Assembly: GCF_000826545.1 (NCBI RefSeq)
Contig: NZ_CDME01000011.1
Location: forward strand, 1,142,001-1,206,000
DNA length: 64,000 nucleotides
Direction of reading: 5' to 3'
DNA from: Kibdelosporangium sp. MJ126-NF4
GTDB lineage: Bacteria; Actinomycetota; Actinomycetes; Mycobacteriales; Pseudonocardiaceae
Shown: positions 1-8,401 of the stretch, piece by piece
Position numbering within the stretch: position 1 is the stretch's first letter
How the letters are laid out: every line of letters starts with the position of its first letter
Made by a program: the position numbers and the translations under genes
The notes under the pieces: model-generated
Database searches by the model: none
What the model was told of the DNA's origin: nothing
Seen by the model: only the letters and a program-made list of their open reading frames with translations

Positions 1-674
1 AGCACGTGATCGGTGTCGGCGGCGTTGTCCAACACGATCAGCATCCGCCTACCGGCGACGAGGCTGCGGTAGAGGCCGGTTTGGGAGGCCAGGTCGACAG
101 GGATGACGCTCGGGTTGACGCCGAGGGCGTCCAGGAATCCGCGCACCGCCTCCGTCGGCTCCATCGGCTTGCCACCCGGGGCGAAACCGCGTAGGTCGAC
201 GAACAGCTGCCCGTCCGGGAACCGATCCACGTTGTGCTGTGCCCAGCGCAAGGCCAGCCAGGTCTTGCCGATCCCGCCGCCGCCCACCGCCGACACCACG
301 ACCATCCCACCCGGCTCGGCGGCGTCGAAGGCCTCGTTCAGCAGAGCCAACTCGTCGCCGCGGCCGACGAACACCTCGGCCTGGGCGGGCAACTGGCGCG
401 GCACCGGGGACGTCGGCTCACTGACGCCGACGGCGGGCGTGGTCCCGGCAGCGGCGGCCAGCAACTCCTCCCGCATGTCCGGGCTCAGGCACAGGGCATC
501 GGCCAACAGCCGCACTGTGGCCACACGAGGGTCACCGCGGGAACCGGTCTCCAACCTGCGGATGGCGCGTACCGACACCCCGGAGCGTTCGCCCAGCTCC
601 TGCTGGGTCAGCTCCGCGTCCAGTCGCAGCTGCCGCAGCAGCGTGCCGAACCGGCCTGCCACGTTGCCCCTCAT
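1..674 (-). CDS. XRE-family HTH / NB-ARC ATPase regulator (5' part, cut by window edge)
   Basis: Cytoplasmic regulator of the STAND (signal-transducing NTPase) type; only about the first 224 residues are inside the window. Residues about 7-65 form a Cro/C1-type helix-turn-helix (LTQQELGERSGVSVRAIRRL). A P-loop NTPase domain follows, with Walker A GGGGIGKT near residues 131-138 and a Walker B-like MLIVLDNA near 215. In actinomycetes such proteins usually continue into TPR repeats and act as pathway-type regulators; that part lies outside. I chose the ATG at 674 because GGACGGAGA stands just before it; an in-frame GTG at 662 is an alternative. It lies 38 bp downstream of the truncated MFS gene on the same strand. 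The regulated genes are unknown. Confidence 0.85.
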   Translation of the reverse strand, partial: MRGNVAGRFGTLLRQLRLDAELTQQELGERSGVSVRAIRRLETGSRGDPRVATVRLLADALCLSPDMREELLAAAAGTTPAVGVSEPTSPVPRQLPAQAEVFVGRGDELALLNEAFDAAEPGGMVVVSAVGGGGIGKTWLALRWAQHNVDRFPDGQLFVDLRGFAPGGKPMEPTEAVRGFLDALGVNPSVIPVDLASQTGLYRSLVAGRRMLIVLDNAADTDHV

Positions 675-712
675 TCTCCGTCCAGCTGTCTGCCCATGTT
701 TCCACAGGGCCG

Positions 713-2080
713 TCACGCCAAGATCGTGTGCGCCAGCAACGCCGCATCAACTGCCTGACGCAGGTCGGGCAACGGAGCGTTTCCCGTCAGCAGGGACAAC
801 GCCGCGCCAATGAGGAACACCACTGCCAGTATCCCGAACGCCAGCCGATATCCGCCGGTCGCCGCCGTGGCCGCGTCCATCCCGGTCGCCGCCAGTCCTC
901 GCTCGTGGCGCAACGCGAGCGTGGCGAACACCGCCAGGCCGAGTGCGCCGCCGAGTTGGTACACGGTGGTCTGCACACCGGATTCGATACCGGCGTCCTG
1001 TTCGGTCACCCCGTGCAGGGCTGCCACGGCCAGTGCCGGGAAACACGTGCCAAGGCCCAGCCCGAGCACCAGTGTGGCAGGCATGACTTCGGCCACGAAC
1101 GATCCGTGCGCCGGGATATCGCCCAGCCACAGCATTCCCGCCGCCCCGACAAGGAATCCGCCGACCAGCGTCACCCGAAGTCCGGCCAGTCGCATCAGGC
1201 GCGCCGAGATCCAGTAGCCGACGAAGCAGGTACCGCAGAAGGGCAGATAGGCCAGCCCGGTCCGCAACGGCGACAACCCCAGTACGTTCTGCATGTACAG
1301 CGTGAACAGGAAGAAGAACACGGTCATCGCCACCGCGAGGAAGACGTTTGCCATGTTCGCCGAGACCCGCACCCGGTTGGCGAAGAACCGCAACGGCACC
1401 AAGGGATGCGCTGCCCGTGTCTCGACCACTACGAACGCCGCCAGTGCGCCGATCCCGCCGAGCAGTGAGACCAGTACGCGCGTGCTGCCCCACTCGTGTT
1501 CGGCCGCGGCGAGCAGGCCGTCCACCACGGCCAGCAGCCCGCCGGTCACCAGCACCGCCCCCGGCACGTCCACCCGGCCGGTCCCGTCCGCCCGGCTCTC
1601 CCCGGCCGGCCGGAACGCCGCCACCACCGCGATCGCGGCCACTGGCAGGTTCACCAGAAACAACCAGCGCCACCCGGCCAGATCGGTGACCACACCGGAC
1701 AGCATCACGCCCGCGGTCGCCGCGGTTCCGGTCACCGCGCCCCAGATTCCGAACGCCTTGACCCGCTCCCGCTCGTCAGAGAACAGCAGCGCGACCATCG
1801 ACAGCGCGGCCGGGGAAGCGAGCGCCTCCCCGACGCCCTGCCCGAACCGGCTGGCCACCAGCATCCCAGCGGTGGTGGCCAGGCCGGAGGACAGCGAGGC
1901 CACTGCGAACACCACGACGCCAGTGACGAACATCCGGCGCCGCCCGAACAGGTCACCCAGCCGACCGCCGAGCAGCAGCAGGCCACCGGCGGTGAGCACG
2001 TACCCGTTCGTGAACTCCGTGAAAGTCTCGAGAAATGCCTGTCTGGAACGCTGAGCTCGGCTCGACGTAGTGGGCAACAC
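713..2080 (-). CDS. DHA2-type MFS drug-efflux transporter, N-terminally truncated
   Basis: 455-residue membrane protein of the 14-TM EmrB/QacA class, normally a proton-driven drug exporter. Visible: the motif-A loop GGRLGDLFGRRRMF, the motif-C-like region GQGVGEALASPAALSM, and many hydrophobic segments through the C-terminus. The first 18 or so residues are unlike the family, and the sequence enters the alignment at the second helix (NGYVLTAGGLLLLGG). TM1 and its usual Asp-containing segment, about 45-50 residues, are missing. The best start is a GTG at 2080, only 14 bp from the divergent hydrolase start at 2095, leaving no room for the missing helix or a promoter. It is probably a decayed or deletion-truncated gene. 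Confidence 0.8.
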   Translation of the reverse strand: MLPTTSSRAQRSRQAFLETFTEFTNGYVLTAGGLLLLGGRLGDLFGRRRMFVTGVVVFAVASLSSGLATTAGMLVASRFGQGVGEALASPAALSMVALLFSDERERVKAFGIWGAVTGTAATAGVMLSGVVTDLAGWRWLFLVNLPVAAIAVVAAFRPAGESRADGTGRVDVPGAVLVTGGLLAVVDGLLAAAEHEWGSTRVLVSLLGGIGALAAFVVVETRAAHPLVPLRFFANRVRVSANMANVFLAVAMTVFFFLFTLYMQNVLGLSPLRTGLAYLPFCGTCFVGYWISARLMRLAGLRVTLVGGFLVGAAGMLWLGDIPAHGSFVAEVMPATLVLGLGLGTCFPALAVAALHGVTEQDAGIESGVQTTVYQLGGALGLAVFATLALRHERGLAATGMDAATAATGGYRLAFGILAVVFLIGAALSLLTGNAPLPDLRQAVDAALLAHTILA

Positions 2081-2094
2081 AGGGGGAGATCATC

Positions 2095-3282
2095 ATGCTG
2101 GACACCAGCCGTCTGCGCTCGGTGCTGACAGGTCACGTCGACGCTGGTGTCGTACCGGGTCTGGTCGCTCTCGTTGCCCGGGGAGACGAGGTGAACGTCG
2201 AGGCGATCGGTGTGCAGCACGATGGCGGGGACTCGCCGATGCGGCGTGACACGATTTTCCGGATGGCCTCGGCCAGCAAGCTGGTCACCGCGACCGCGGT
2301 CATGGTGCTCGTGGAGGAGTGCATGCTCCGGCTGGACGACCCGGTCGACGAATGGTTGCCAGAACTCGCCGACCGGCAGGTACTGGTCAGTGTGGACGGT
2401 CCGCTCGATCGCACGGTACCCGCGAACCGGCCGGTCACCGTACGTGACCTGCTGACGTTCACCTGGGGCTTCGGCATGGTGCTCGCCCCGCCGGACACCC
2501 ATCCCATTCAGCGCGCCATGCGGGACCTGGGGATCGGCAGCGATGGCACCTCGCCGTACGCGGTGGAGCCGGACGTGTGGTTGCGCCGACTCGGTACGTT
2601 GCCGCTGATGTGCCAACCGGGGGAGCGGTGGCTGTACAACACTGGTTCTGATGTGTTGGGCATCCTGGTGGCGCGGGCGTCTGGGCAGTCGTTCGAGAAT
2701 TTCCTGGCCGAGCGAGTGCTTGACCCGCTTGGCATGCGCGACACCGGGTTTCACGTTCCTGCGGACAAGCTGCACCGGCTGTCGACGAGCTACGCGCATG
2801 ATCCGGCGACCGGCGCGCTCACGGTCTGGGATCCTGCCGAGGGTGGCAAATACAGTTCCCCGCCGCCGTTCGCCGTCGGCGGCGACGGTCTGGTGTCGAC
2901 AGTGGACGACTATCTCGCGTTCCTGCGGATGTTGCTGAACCACGGCAGTCATTCCGGTACCCGGATCTTGTCGAGGGCCGCCGTCGAACTGATGACGACG
3001 GACCACCTCACCGCCGCACAGAAGTCCGAAAAGGACCTTTTCGACGCGTACTTCGGCGATCACGGCGGCTTCGGCTTCGGTATGGGAGTGCGCACCCGCC
3101 GCCGTGGCTTCGCCTCGCTCGGCCAGTTCGGCTGGGACGGCGGGCTCGGCACGTCCGTGCAGGCCGACCCGGCCCGGCAGCTCATCGGAGTGCTGCTCAC
3201 CCAGGCCGCGCAGGACACGGCGGACACACCCCGGCTGATCCAGGACTTCTGGACCTGCGCCTACCAGTCCATCGACGACTGA
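2095..3282 (+). CDS. Serine hydrolase of the class C beta-lactamase / CubicO family
   Basis: 395 residues without a signal peptide, so probably cytoplasmic. Catalytic SxxK is S59-A-S-K62 and the YxN triad is Y181-N-T; a C-terminal stretch with GWDGGLGTS could supply the HxG/KTG-like element. Family members include esterases, D-aminopeptidases and penicillin-binding-protein relatives; the substrate cannot be told from sequence. The ATG at 2095 is preceded by GGGGGAG at suitable spacing. It starts 14 bp from the truncated MFS gene on the other strand, which suggests the junction was created by a deletion. Confidence 0.85.
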   Translation: MLDTSRLRSVLTGHVDAGVVPGLVALVARGDEVNVEAIGVQHDGGDSPMRRDTIFRMASASKLVTATAVMVLVEECMLRLDDPVDEWLPELADRQVLVSVDGPLDRTVPANRPVTVRDLLTFTWGFGMVLAPPDTHPIQRAMRDLGIGSDGTSPYAVEPDVWLRRLGTLPLMCQPGERWLYNTGSDVLGILVARASGQSFENFLAERVLDPLGMRDTGFHVPADKLHRLSTSYAHDPATGALTVWDPAEGGKYSSPPPFAVGGDGLVSTVDDYLAFLRMLLNHGSHSGTRILSRAAVELMTTDHLTAAQKSEKDLFDAYFGDHGGFGFGMGVRTRRRGFASLGQFGWDGGLGTSVQADPARQLIGVLLTQAAQDTADTPRLIQDFWTCAYQSIDD

Positions 3283-3304
3283 CTTCTCCCGCGGTGCCGA
3301 ACCG

Positions 3305-4183
3305 TCAGCGTCCTGCCACCTGGGCGTACATGCGGCCGGGGCTCGGATAGGGAGCCATGAAACCGGGCAGCGGTGGCAGGTTGGTCGCGAACCGTTGCAG
3401 TGCGGCGAACAACGTGGTCGCGTCGGCGGGGCGGTTCTCGGGTTCCTTCTCCAGCAGAACTTGTACCAGGTCGTTCAGGTCGCGCGGGATGTTGCCGATG
3501 TGCGATGGGCGTTCCTTCACGTGCCGCTCGAACACCGCGTAGGCGGTCGGTCCGGTGAAGAGTTGGTGGCCCGTCAGCATTTCGTGCAGTACGCAGCCCA
3601 GTGCGTAGAGATCGCTGCGGGGTTCGGTGATACCGCGCTGGATCTGTTCGGGAGCCATGTACGCGGGTGTGCCGATCAGCTGACCGGCGTGGGTGAACTG
3701 TGCGACATCGGTTTGCCGCAGCATCGCGAGCCCGAAGTCGAGGACCTTCGCGCTGCCGTCCGGGCACAGCATGAGGTTGGTCGGCTTGAGGTCCCGGTGG
3801 CAGATGGACAACGCGTGCGCGGCCGCCAACACCGCGCAGGCCTGTGCCGCGATCGAGGCGGCCCAGGGCACCGGAAGCGGGCCGTACTCGCTGACCAGGT
3901 CCGCGACGGTGACGCCTTCGATGTACTGCATCACCTGGTACAGGCGGTGTTCGTGCGTGCCGAAGTCGTAGAGCACCGGCGCGCCGGGGTGTTCCAGGCG
4001 GGCGACGATGCGGGCCTCCCTGGCGAATCGGTGGGCCAGTTCGTCTTCGTGTCCGCCGGGCAGTTGGAGCAGTTTGACCGCGACGCGGCGGTCAAGGTGC
4101 TTGTCGTGCCCTCGATGAACGGCACCCATTCCTCCCTGGCCGAGGGGGAGATCGTCGAGTTCGTAGCGGTCGGCGATCAGCAT
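3305..4183 (-). CDS. Hanks-type Ser/Thr protein kinase, soluble
   Basis: 292-residue kinase that is nearly all catalytic domain. Glycine loop GQGGMGAVH at residues 15-23, catalytic Lys K37 (VAVKLL), catalytic loop HRDLKPTN at 129-136, DFG at 149-151 and APE at 177-179, so it should be active. There is no transmembrane helix, PASTA or other sensor domain, unlike PknB. The start at 4183 has a strong GGAGGAGGTGAC ribosome site. It lies 18 bp downstream of the HTH/methylase-like gene on the same strand, and a PP2C phosphatase is divergent beyond that. The three probably form one reversible-phosphorylation switch, with the methylase-like protein a candidate substrate (inference). Confidence 0.93.
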   Translation of the reverse strand: MLIADRYELDDLPLGQGGMGAVHRGHDKHLDRRVAVKLLQLPGGHEDELAHRFAREARIVARLEHPGAPVLYDFGTHEHRLYQVMQYIEGVTVADLVSEYGPLPVPWAASIAAQACAVLAAAHALSICHRDLKPTNLMLCPDGSAKVLDFGLAMLRQTDVAQFTHAGQLIGTPAYMAPEQIQRGITEPRSDLYALGCVLHEMLTGHQLFTGPTAYAVFERHVKERPSHIGNIPRDLNDLVQVLLEKEPENRPADATTLFAALQRFATNLPPLPGFMAPYPSPGRMYAQVAGR

Positions 4184-4201
4184 GTCACCTCCTCCCAGGG
4201 C

Positions 4202-5596
4202 CTACGGCTCGAGTTGCCCGCCCACCAGTCCCGCGAAGCCTAGCCGGGCCAGGTGCGCGCCTTGGGCCACTGTCTCTTCCAGTGCCTTGAGTTGCTGGAA
4301 CGCCACGCCGTAACGGCGTTGTTCGTCGATCGGCAGGCTGGGCACCTGCGCGCGTTTGAGGTCGATCCGGCTGGAGCCGGTCGAACTGCCGGCCAGCGCC
4401 GCGCGGAGCAGCCCGGCCAGGAAGTCCGGGTCGAGACGGTCCGGGTCGACTTCGTACACGGCGCCGACCGGGGAGACGACCTCGACAGCGCCCGGCGCGT
4501 TGCGCAGCAACTCGCCGATCGTCGTCATCGGCGGGGCGGCGCGTTCGCTGAGCGTCGGTGGTGTCAGCAGTTCGAAACGCTGCCGTGCCTGGAGGAACGC
4601 GGCTGCGATGTCCATCTGGCGATGCCTGGCCGGACTCAGGTCGACGTTGTCGTCGAGCAGATCGATGATCCGGGTGTTCGGTTCCACGTCGGGACGGAAC
4701 TCCTCCAGCACCAGGATGTGCTCGGGCGGGCGCTCGCCAGGGACCGGGTGGCGGAGCACCCAGATGTCGCGGTTGCCTGCCACTGTGATGATCGCTCGCA
4801 GCGCCCCGGCGCGCAGCAGGTTGCCGCGTATCCGTTTGCCGGGGCGGCGGCTCGCGGCCGCGCTCGGCATCAGGATCGCGACCTTGCCGCCGGGCTTGGT
4901 GAGCGAAAGACAGTGCTGCGCCCACGCGAGTTCCACCTCGCCACGCGGCGGCAGGCCGTAGATCCAGCGCGGGTCCCCGATCAGCTCGTCGTGGCCCCAC
5001 GACCGTTCGTGGAAGGACGGATGGCACACGACAGCGTCGGCGTCGCCGAGTGCGTTGTGCCGCAACGAATCGCCGGTGACGATCTCGGATTCGGGCAGAC
5101 GGACGCGGGTGATCTCCGCGCTCGTCGGGTCCAGTTCCTGGCCCTTGAGGGTGCCGTGCGCCTTCTTGAGCAGTGTGCCGGTTCCGCACGCCGGGTCGAT
5201 GACGGTGCCGTGGTCGGCTCCGGCGAGGTCGACCATGAGTGTGGCGATGTCGTCCGGGGTCACGTCGAGACGGCGCGAGTGTGCCTCGACATATCGTTCG
5301 TGCAGGTACTCGAAGGTGGCCGGGTCGGTGTGCTTCCCGGCCTCGGCGATGCGTTCGCCGAGGCGCAGGTCGTCGCCCTTGATCTGGTGCCATAACCGGT
5401 CGGCCGGTGAGACGGTGAACTGCTTGCCGTTGCGTCGCAGCCATTCCTCGACCTGCGTGAGCGAGAACAGTGGGCTCGACGCCGTGCCACCGACGGGCTG
5501 GGGGAAGTCGTCGTACCGCTTGCGCCAGTTGCTGATCGCGGCGCGACCCACGTCGACGAGCCGCGCGATGTCGCCGGCGTTCACCGTCTCGTCCAT
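4202..5596 (-). CDS. HTH domain fused to N6-adenine DNA methylase-like domain
   Basis: 464 residues. Residues 1-60 hold a MerR/AlpA-like HTH (GDIARLVDVGRAAISNWRKR). Then comes an HsdM-like Rossmann domain with SAM-binding motif I DPACGTG at 134-140. The catalytic motif IV, normally NPPY/F, reads CHPSFHE at about 191-197: the Asn and one Pro are absent, so methylation is doubtful. No restriction or specificity subunit lies nearby. The C-terminal third resembles the specificity-adjacent region of type I methylases. It may act as a SAM- or DNA-sensing regulator rather than a modification enzyme (inference). It is transcribed from a divergent region with a perfect inverted repeat and precedes the kinase gene by 18 bp. 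Confidence 0.8.
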   Translation of the reverse strand: MDETVNAGDIARLVDVGRAAISNWRKRYDDFPQPVGGTASSPLFSLTQVEEWLRRNGKQFTVSPADRLWHQIKGDDLRLGERIAEAGKHTDPATFEYLHERYVEAHSRRLDVTPDDIATLMVDLAGADHGTVIDPACGTGTLLKKAHGTLKGQELDPTSAEITRVRLPESEIVTGDSLRHNALGDADAVVCHPSFHERSWGHDELIGDPRWIYGLPPRGEVELAWAQHCLSLTKPGGKVAILMPSAAASRRPGKRIRGNLLRAGALRAIITVAGNRDIWVLRHPVPGERPPEHILVLEEFRPDVEPNTRIIDLLDDNVDLSPARHRQMDIAAAFLQARQRFELLTPPTLSERAAPPMTTIGELLRNAPGAVEVVSPVGAVYEVDPDRLDPDFLAGLLRAALAGSSTGSSRIDLKRAQVPSLPIDEQRRYGVAFQQLKALEETVAQGAHLARLGFAGLVGGQLEP

Positions 5597-5612
5597 CCGC
5601 CCAACGTAGTGC

Positions 5613-5631
5613 TTGTGAAGTCAATTCACAA
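5613..5631. promoter_or_regulatory. Perfect inverted repeat between methylase-like and PP2C genes
   Basis: TTGTGAA-gtcaa-TTCACAA is a perfect 7-bp inverted repeat with a 5-nt spacer. It sits in the 51-bp region between the divergent starts at 5596 and 5648, where both promoters must lie. It is a candidate operator; the HTH of the adjacent methylase-like protein is the obvious candidate ligand, which is inference. Confidence 0.6.
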
Positions 5632-5647
5632 CTGGTCTACTGGTGTC

Positions 5648-6334
5648 ATGGGACACGAGCTTCGGGTCGCGGTAGCCTCCGATCCAGGGTTGCGGCGGGA
5701 ACACAACGAGGACGCGTACTGCGCGACCCTGGACCTGCAGGCCGTCGCCGACGGGATGGGCGGCCACGCGTCCGGTGAGGTGGCCAGCGGTATCGCGATC
5801 GGTGTGCTGGAGAGTTCCCCCGGCGATCTCGGTACCGCCGTCACGGAGATCACTCGCAGACTGGACCTCGAGGCGCCGGAGGGGAGTGGCACCACGCTCA
5901 CGGCGATCCGCTGGGACGGCCTGACCTTCCAGCTGGCCCACATCGGGGACTCACGCGCCTACCTGTTGCGTGACAGCGTGCTGACTCAGCTCTCCCACGA
6001 CCACACACTGGTGCAGGCGCTGGTCGACGCCGGGCAGTTGACGCCGGAGGAGGCGTTGGCGCATCCCCGGCGGTCGGTCATCACCCGCGCCCTGCAAAGC
6101 GGCGGCGACTCCCAGGGGCCGGACCTGTCCGTGCGTCAGGCGAATCTCGGAGACCGGTACCTGTTGTGCTCGGACGGGCTCACCGACTACGTGGCCATTG
6201 ACGACGTGCGAGAGGTGTTGGCGTCCGTGGCGGACGGAGAGGAAGCGGTGCGGCAACTCGTCGCGCTGGCCAACGGCAATGGTGGGCCGGACAACATCAC
6301 GTGTGTGCTGACCGATGTGGTGGCAGCTCACTGA
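5648..6334 (+). CDS. PP2C-family Ser/Thr protein phosphatase
   Basis: 228 residues, cytoplasmic. The metal-binding motifs of the PPM family are present in order: NEDAY near residue 19-23, DGMGGH near 36-41, GDSRAY, then SDGLTDY and GGPDNITCV near the C-terminus, so it should be an active Mn/Mg-dependent phosphatase. Its role is to reverse kinase phosphorylation. I chose ATG 5648 because the protein begins with the conserved strand there; an upstream in-frame start at 5609 lies inside the inverted repeat region. It is divergent from the methylase-like/kinase pair and convergent with the GNAT gene 19 bp downstream. Confidence 0.93.
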   Translation: MGHELRVAVASDPGLRREHNEDAYCATLDLQAVADGMGGHASGEVASGIAIGVLESSPGDLGTAVTEITRRLDLEAPEGSGTTLTAIRWDGLTFQLAHIGDSRAYLLRDSVLTQLSHDHTLVQALVDAGQLTPEEALAHPRRSVITRALQSGGDSQGPDLSVRQANLGDRYLLCSDGLTDYVAIDDVREVLASVADGEEAVRQLVALANGNGGPDNITCVLTDVVAAH

Positions 6335-6353
6335 GAAACCCGGCACCAGCACC

Positions 6354-7097
6354 TCAGGTGATGCGGTGGTGCATCCAGACGTTGGCTTCGACGTAGACGG
6401 CGTGGTCGTGTTCGACGGACACGTGCACAGGGGCGAGAGTGCCGGGCACCGTGACTGGCCCGGATCGGGTCAGCGGTAGTCCGGTCCAGTTCCGCCATTG
6501 GGCCAGGGTGCCGGTGATGGTCATCGACAGCGGGCACACCGCCACGACACGACCGCCGAGACGGGCGTGGGTGCGGATCCATGGGTCGGCTGGTAGGCCG
6601 TCCGCGCGGGTCCTGGCGGCGTACTCGGTCATGGACAGGTGCGGATGGGCGGTCTTGCCCGCGGGCCGGACCGGACCGAACAAGTCGGTCATGCCGAGGC
6701 GCGCGGTCGTGGCCCGTGCGGCGGTGAGCAGGTGGCTGCTCAGCCCCATGCCCCGGCAGCCCGGGGCGACGCGGGCTTCGAGGAGTGAGACCGCTGTTGG
6801 TGTCTGTCCGGCCCAGCGTTCGGCGAAGGCGCGTTCGAGGATCGCGTCCCATCCCCGTGCCGGTAGGTCGTCGTCGGCGCCGGTCCAGGCGAACGGGACG
6901 GCGTTGACCCGGGCGATCGCGGTGCCCGACGCGTCGATGGCGACGAGTTGGTGTTCGGGGAACTCCTCCGAGACCTTCTCGTAGAACATGTTGGCGACCG
7001 GGTCGTGATCCATGAAGGCGGGCCAGCCTCCCGGCACGGCCCACATCGCGTCGGTGAGATCGGGTTGCTCGGCGAGGGAGACGATTCGGTCGATCAC
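6354..7097 (-). CDS. GNAT-fold N-acetyltransferase-like protein
   Basis: 247-residue cytoplasmic protein. The acetyl-CoA-binding loop region is visible around VAPGCRGMGLSSHLLTAAR (residues about 111-129), which fits GNAT motif A (Q/RxxGxG). The N-terminus is not typical and the C-terminal 90 residues form a second part of unknown role. The start is a GTG at 7097. There is no operon partner: it converges with the PP2C gene and diverges from the metallo-hydrolase gene. The acceptor substrate is unknown. Confidence 0.7.
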   Translation of the reverse strand: MIDRIVSLAEQPDLTDAMWAVPGGWPAFMDHDPVANMFYEKVSEEFPEHQLVAIDASGTAIARVNAVPFAWTGADDDLPARGWDAILERAFAERWAGQTPTAVSLLEARVAPGCRGMGLSSHLLTAARATTARLGMTDLFGPVRPAGKTAHPHLSMTEYAARTRADGLPADPWIRTHARLGGRVVAVCPLSMTITGTLAQWRNWTGLPLTRSGPVTVPGTLAPVHVSVEHDHAVYVEANVWMHHRIT

Positions 7098-7220
7098 ACT
7101 ACCTACTCTGCACGATCGCAGGTGATTAGGCAGTTGTCACCTACGCGAACGCCGCCACTGTCGTGGAAGAGTCGCCCCCAGTAAGCGACAGTGAACATCC
7201 CGAACCGAGGGGACGATGTC

Positions 7221-8348
7221 ATGAACCGCTCCGAGAAATCCCATGGGTCGGGTCCGGTGAGCCGGAGGGCGGTTCTGCGTTCCGGTGCGCTCGCGGCCGG
7301 GGTGGCCACGGTCGGCGCACTGTCGCCCGGCGTGGCCAACGCGGTGGACGCGACGCCTGTGCGTACCGATGGGACCGACCTTGTCCTGCTGGGCACCGCC
7401 GCTGGCCCGACCGCCACGAGCGAGCGGTTAGGCATCGCGAGCGCGGTTGTTGTTCGGGGCAACGTCTATCTGGTCGACTGCGGCAGGGGCGCGGTGACGC
7501 AGTATGTGCGTGCGGGCTTGGATCCGGCGCGGCTCAAGGGTATCTTCGTCACTCACCTGCATGCCGATCACATCGCCGACTACTTCAACGTCCCGATGTT
7601 CCTCGCGCCGACGGCCTTGGCCAAGACGGGAAAACTGCCCAGCATCGACGTCTACGGCCCGCCCAGCGCTGGTGCGCTTCCCGACGTTCCGGGCGCGAAA
7701 TGGGTCGCGCCGCACCGTCCCACACCCGGTCTTGCCGACTTGACCAGGCTCTCGAACGAGGCGTTCGCCTACTCCAGCAACGCTTTCATCGCCGAGCGGA
7801 TCGGGTTCGACCCGGCCGCTGTCCTGCGTGTGCACGAGATCGCGGTGCCGGACGTGGGGGCTTCGCCGATCGGCGACACGGCGCCGGTCATGAAGCCGTT
7901 CACCGTGATGAGCAACGACGACGTCAGGGTCACCGCGATCCTGGTGTCGCACGGGGTGGTCTTTCCCAGCCTGGCGTACCGGTTCGAGACCGAGCACGGT
8001 TCGGTGGTGTTCTCCGGGGACACCGCGCTGACTCCCAACATCCCCACGTTGGCCAGCGGCGCGAACGTCCTTGTGCACGAGGCCAGCGATCCGCAGTGGT
8101 GGCACGAGCACGGCGCGTCGGACGAGTTCGTGAAACACATGCGCGCGACACACACCGATGTTCTCGACCTGGGTGCGGTGGCACGTCAGTCTGCTGTCGA
8201 TTCCCTTGTGCTCAGTCACATCGGTGACTTCCAGTCGCACCACAGCTGGCAGCAGCGGGCCGCGCTCGGTGCCAGCCGGGGCGGCTATCGCGGGAAGGTG
8301 ACTGTGGGCAAGGATCTCATGCGGCTGAACGTCTCCCCACGCCGCTGA
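7221..8348 (+). CDS. Secreted metallo-beta-lactamase-fold hydrolase (Tat signal)
   Basis: 375 residues. The N-terminus has a Tat-like signal, SRRAVLRSG followed by an Ala/Val-rich stretch ending around VANA. The zinc motif THLHADHIADY (HxHxDH) is present, with later ligands likely in SHGVVF, SGDTAL and LSHIGD. The layout resembles RNase Z/arylsulfatase-type MBL enzymes, but the exported location points to an extracellular hydrolase, possibly a phosphodiesterase or lactonase. I chose ATG 7221 because GAGGGGA lies 7 nt before it; the upstream start at 7191 has no such site. A strong hairpin follows the stop. Confidence 0.85.
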   Translation: MNRSEKSHGSGPVSRRAVLRSGALAAGVATVGALSPGVANAVDATPVRTDGTDLVLLGTAAGPTATSERLGIASAVVVRGNVYLVDCGRGAVTQYVRAGLDPARLKGIFVTHLHADHIADYFNVPMFLAPTALAKTGKLPSIDVYGPPSAGALPDVPGAKWVAPHRPTPGLADLTRLSNEAFAYSSNAFIAERIGFDPAAVLRVHEIAVPDVGASPIGDTAPVMKPFTVMSNDDVRVTAILVSHGVVFPSLAYRFETEHGSVVFSGDTALTPNIPTLASGANVLVHEASDPQWWHEHGASDEFVKHMRATHTDVLDLGAVARQSAVDSLVLSHIGDFQSHHSWQQRAALGASRGGYRGKVTVGKDLMRLNVSPRR

Positions 8349-8351
8349 GCT

Positions 8352-8390
8352 CGATCCCGACGGCCCATGACCGCCAGGCCGTCGGGATCG
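8352..8390. terminator. Bidirectional hairpin terminator
   Basis: Perfect 14-bp stem (CGATCCCGACGGCC with GGCCGTCGGGATCG) and an 11-nt loop, between the stop of the plus-strand metallo-hydrolase and the stop of the minus-strand protease. There is no long U tract, as is common in high-GC actinomycetes. It can serve both genes. Confidence 0.8.
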
Positions 8391-8401
8391 GCTGTTCGTT
8401 G

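Noticed and set aside
103..813. Plus-strand frame opposite the XRE/NB-ARC gene
   Set aside because: Shadow; the minus strand has the HTH and Walker motifs and a good start.
4202..6334. Reading the kinase-methylase-phosphatase set as a BREX or Pgl phage-defence system
   Set aside because: No PglZ, PglX-sized methylase, PglW or BrxC-like gene, and the methylase motif IV is altered; kept only as an open possibility.
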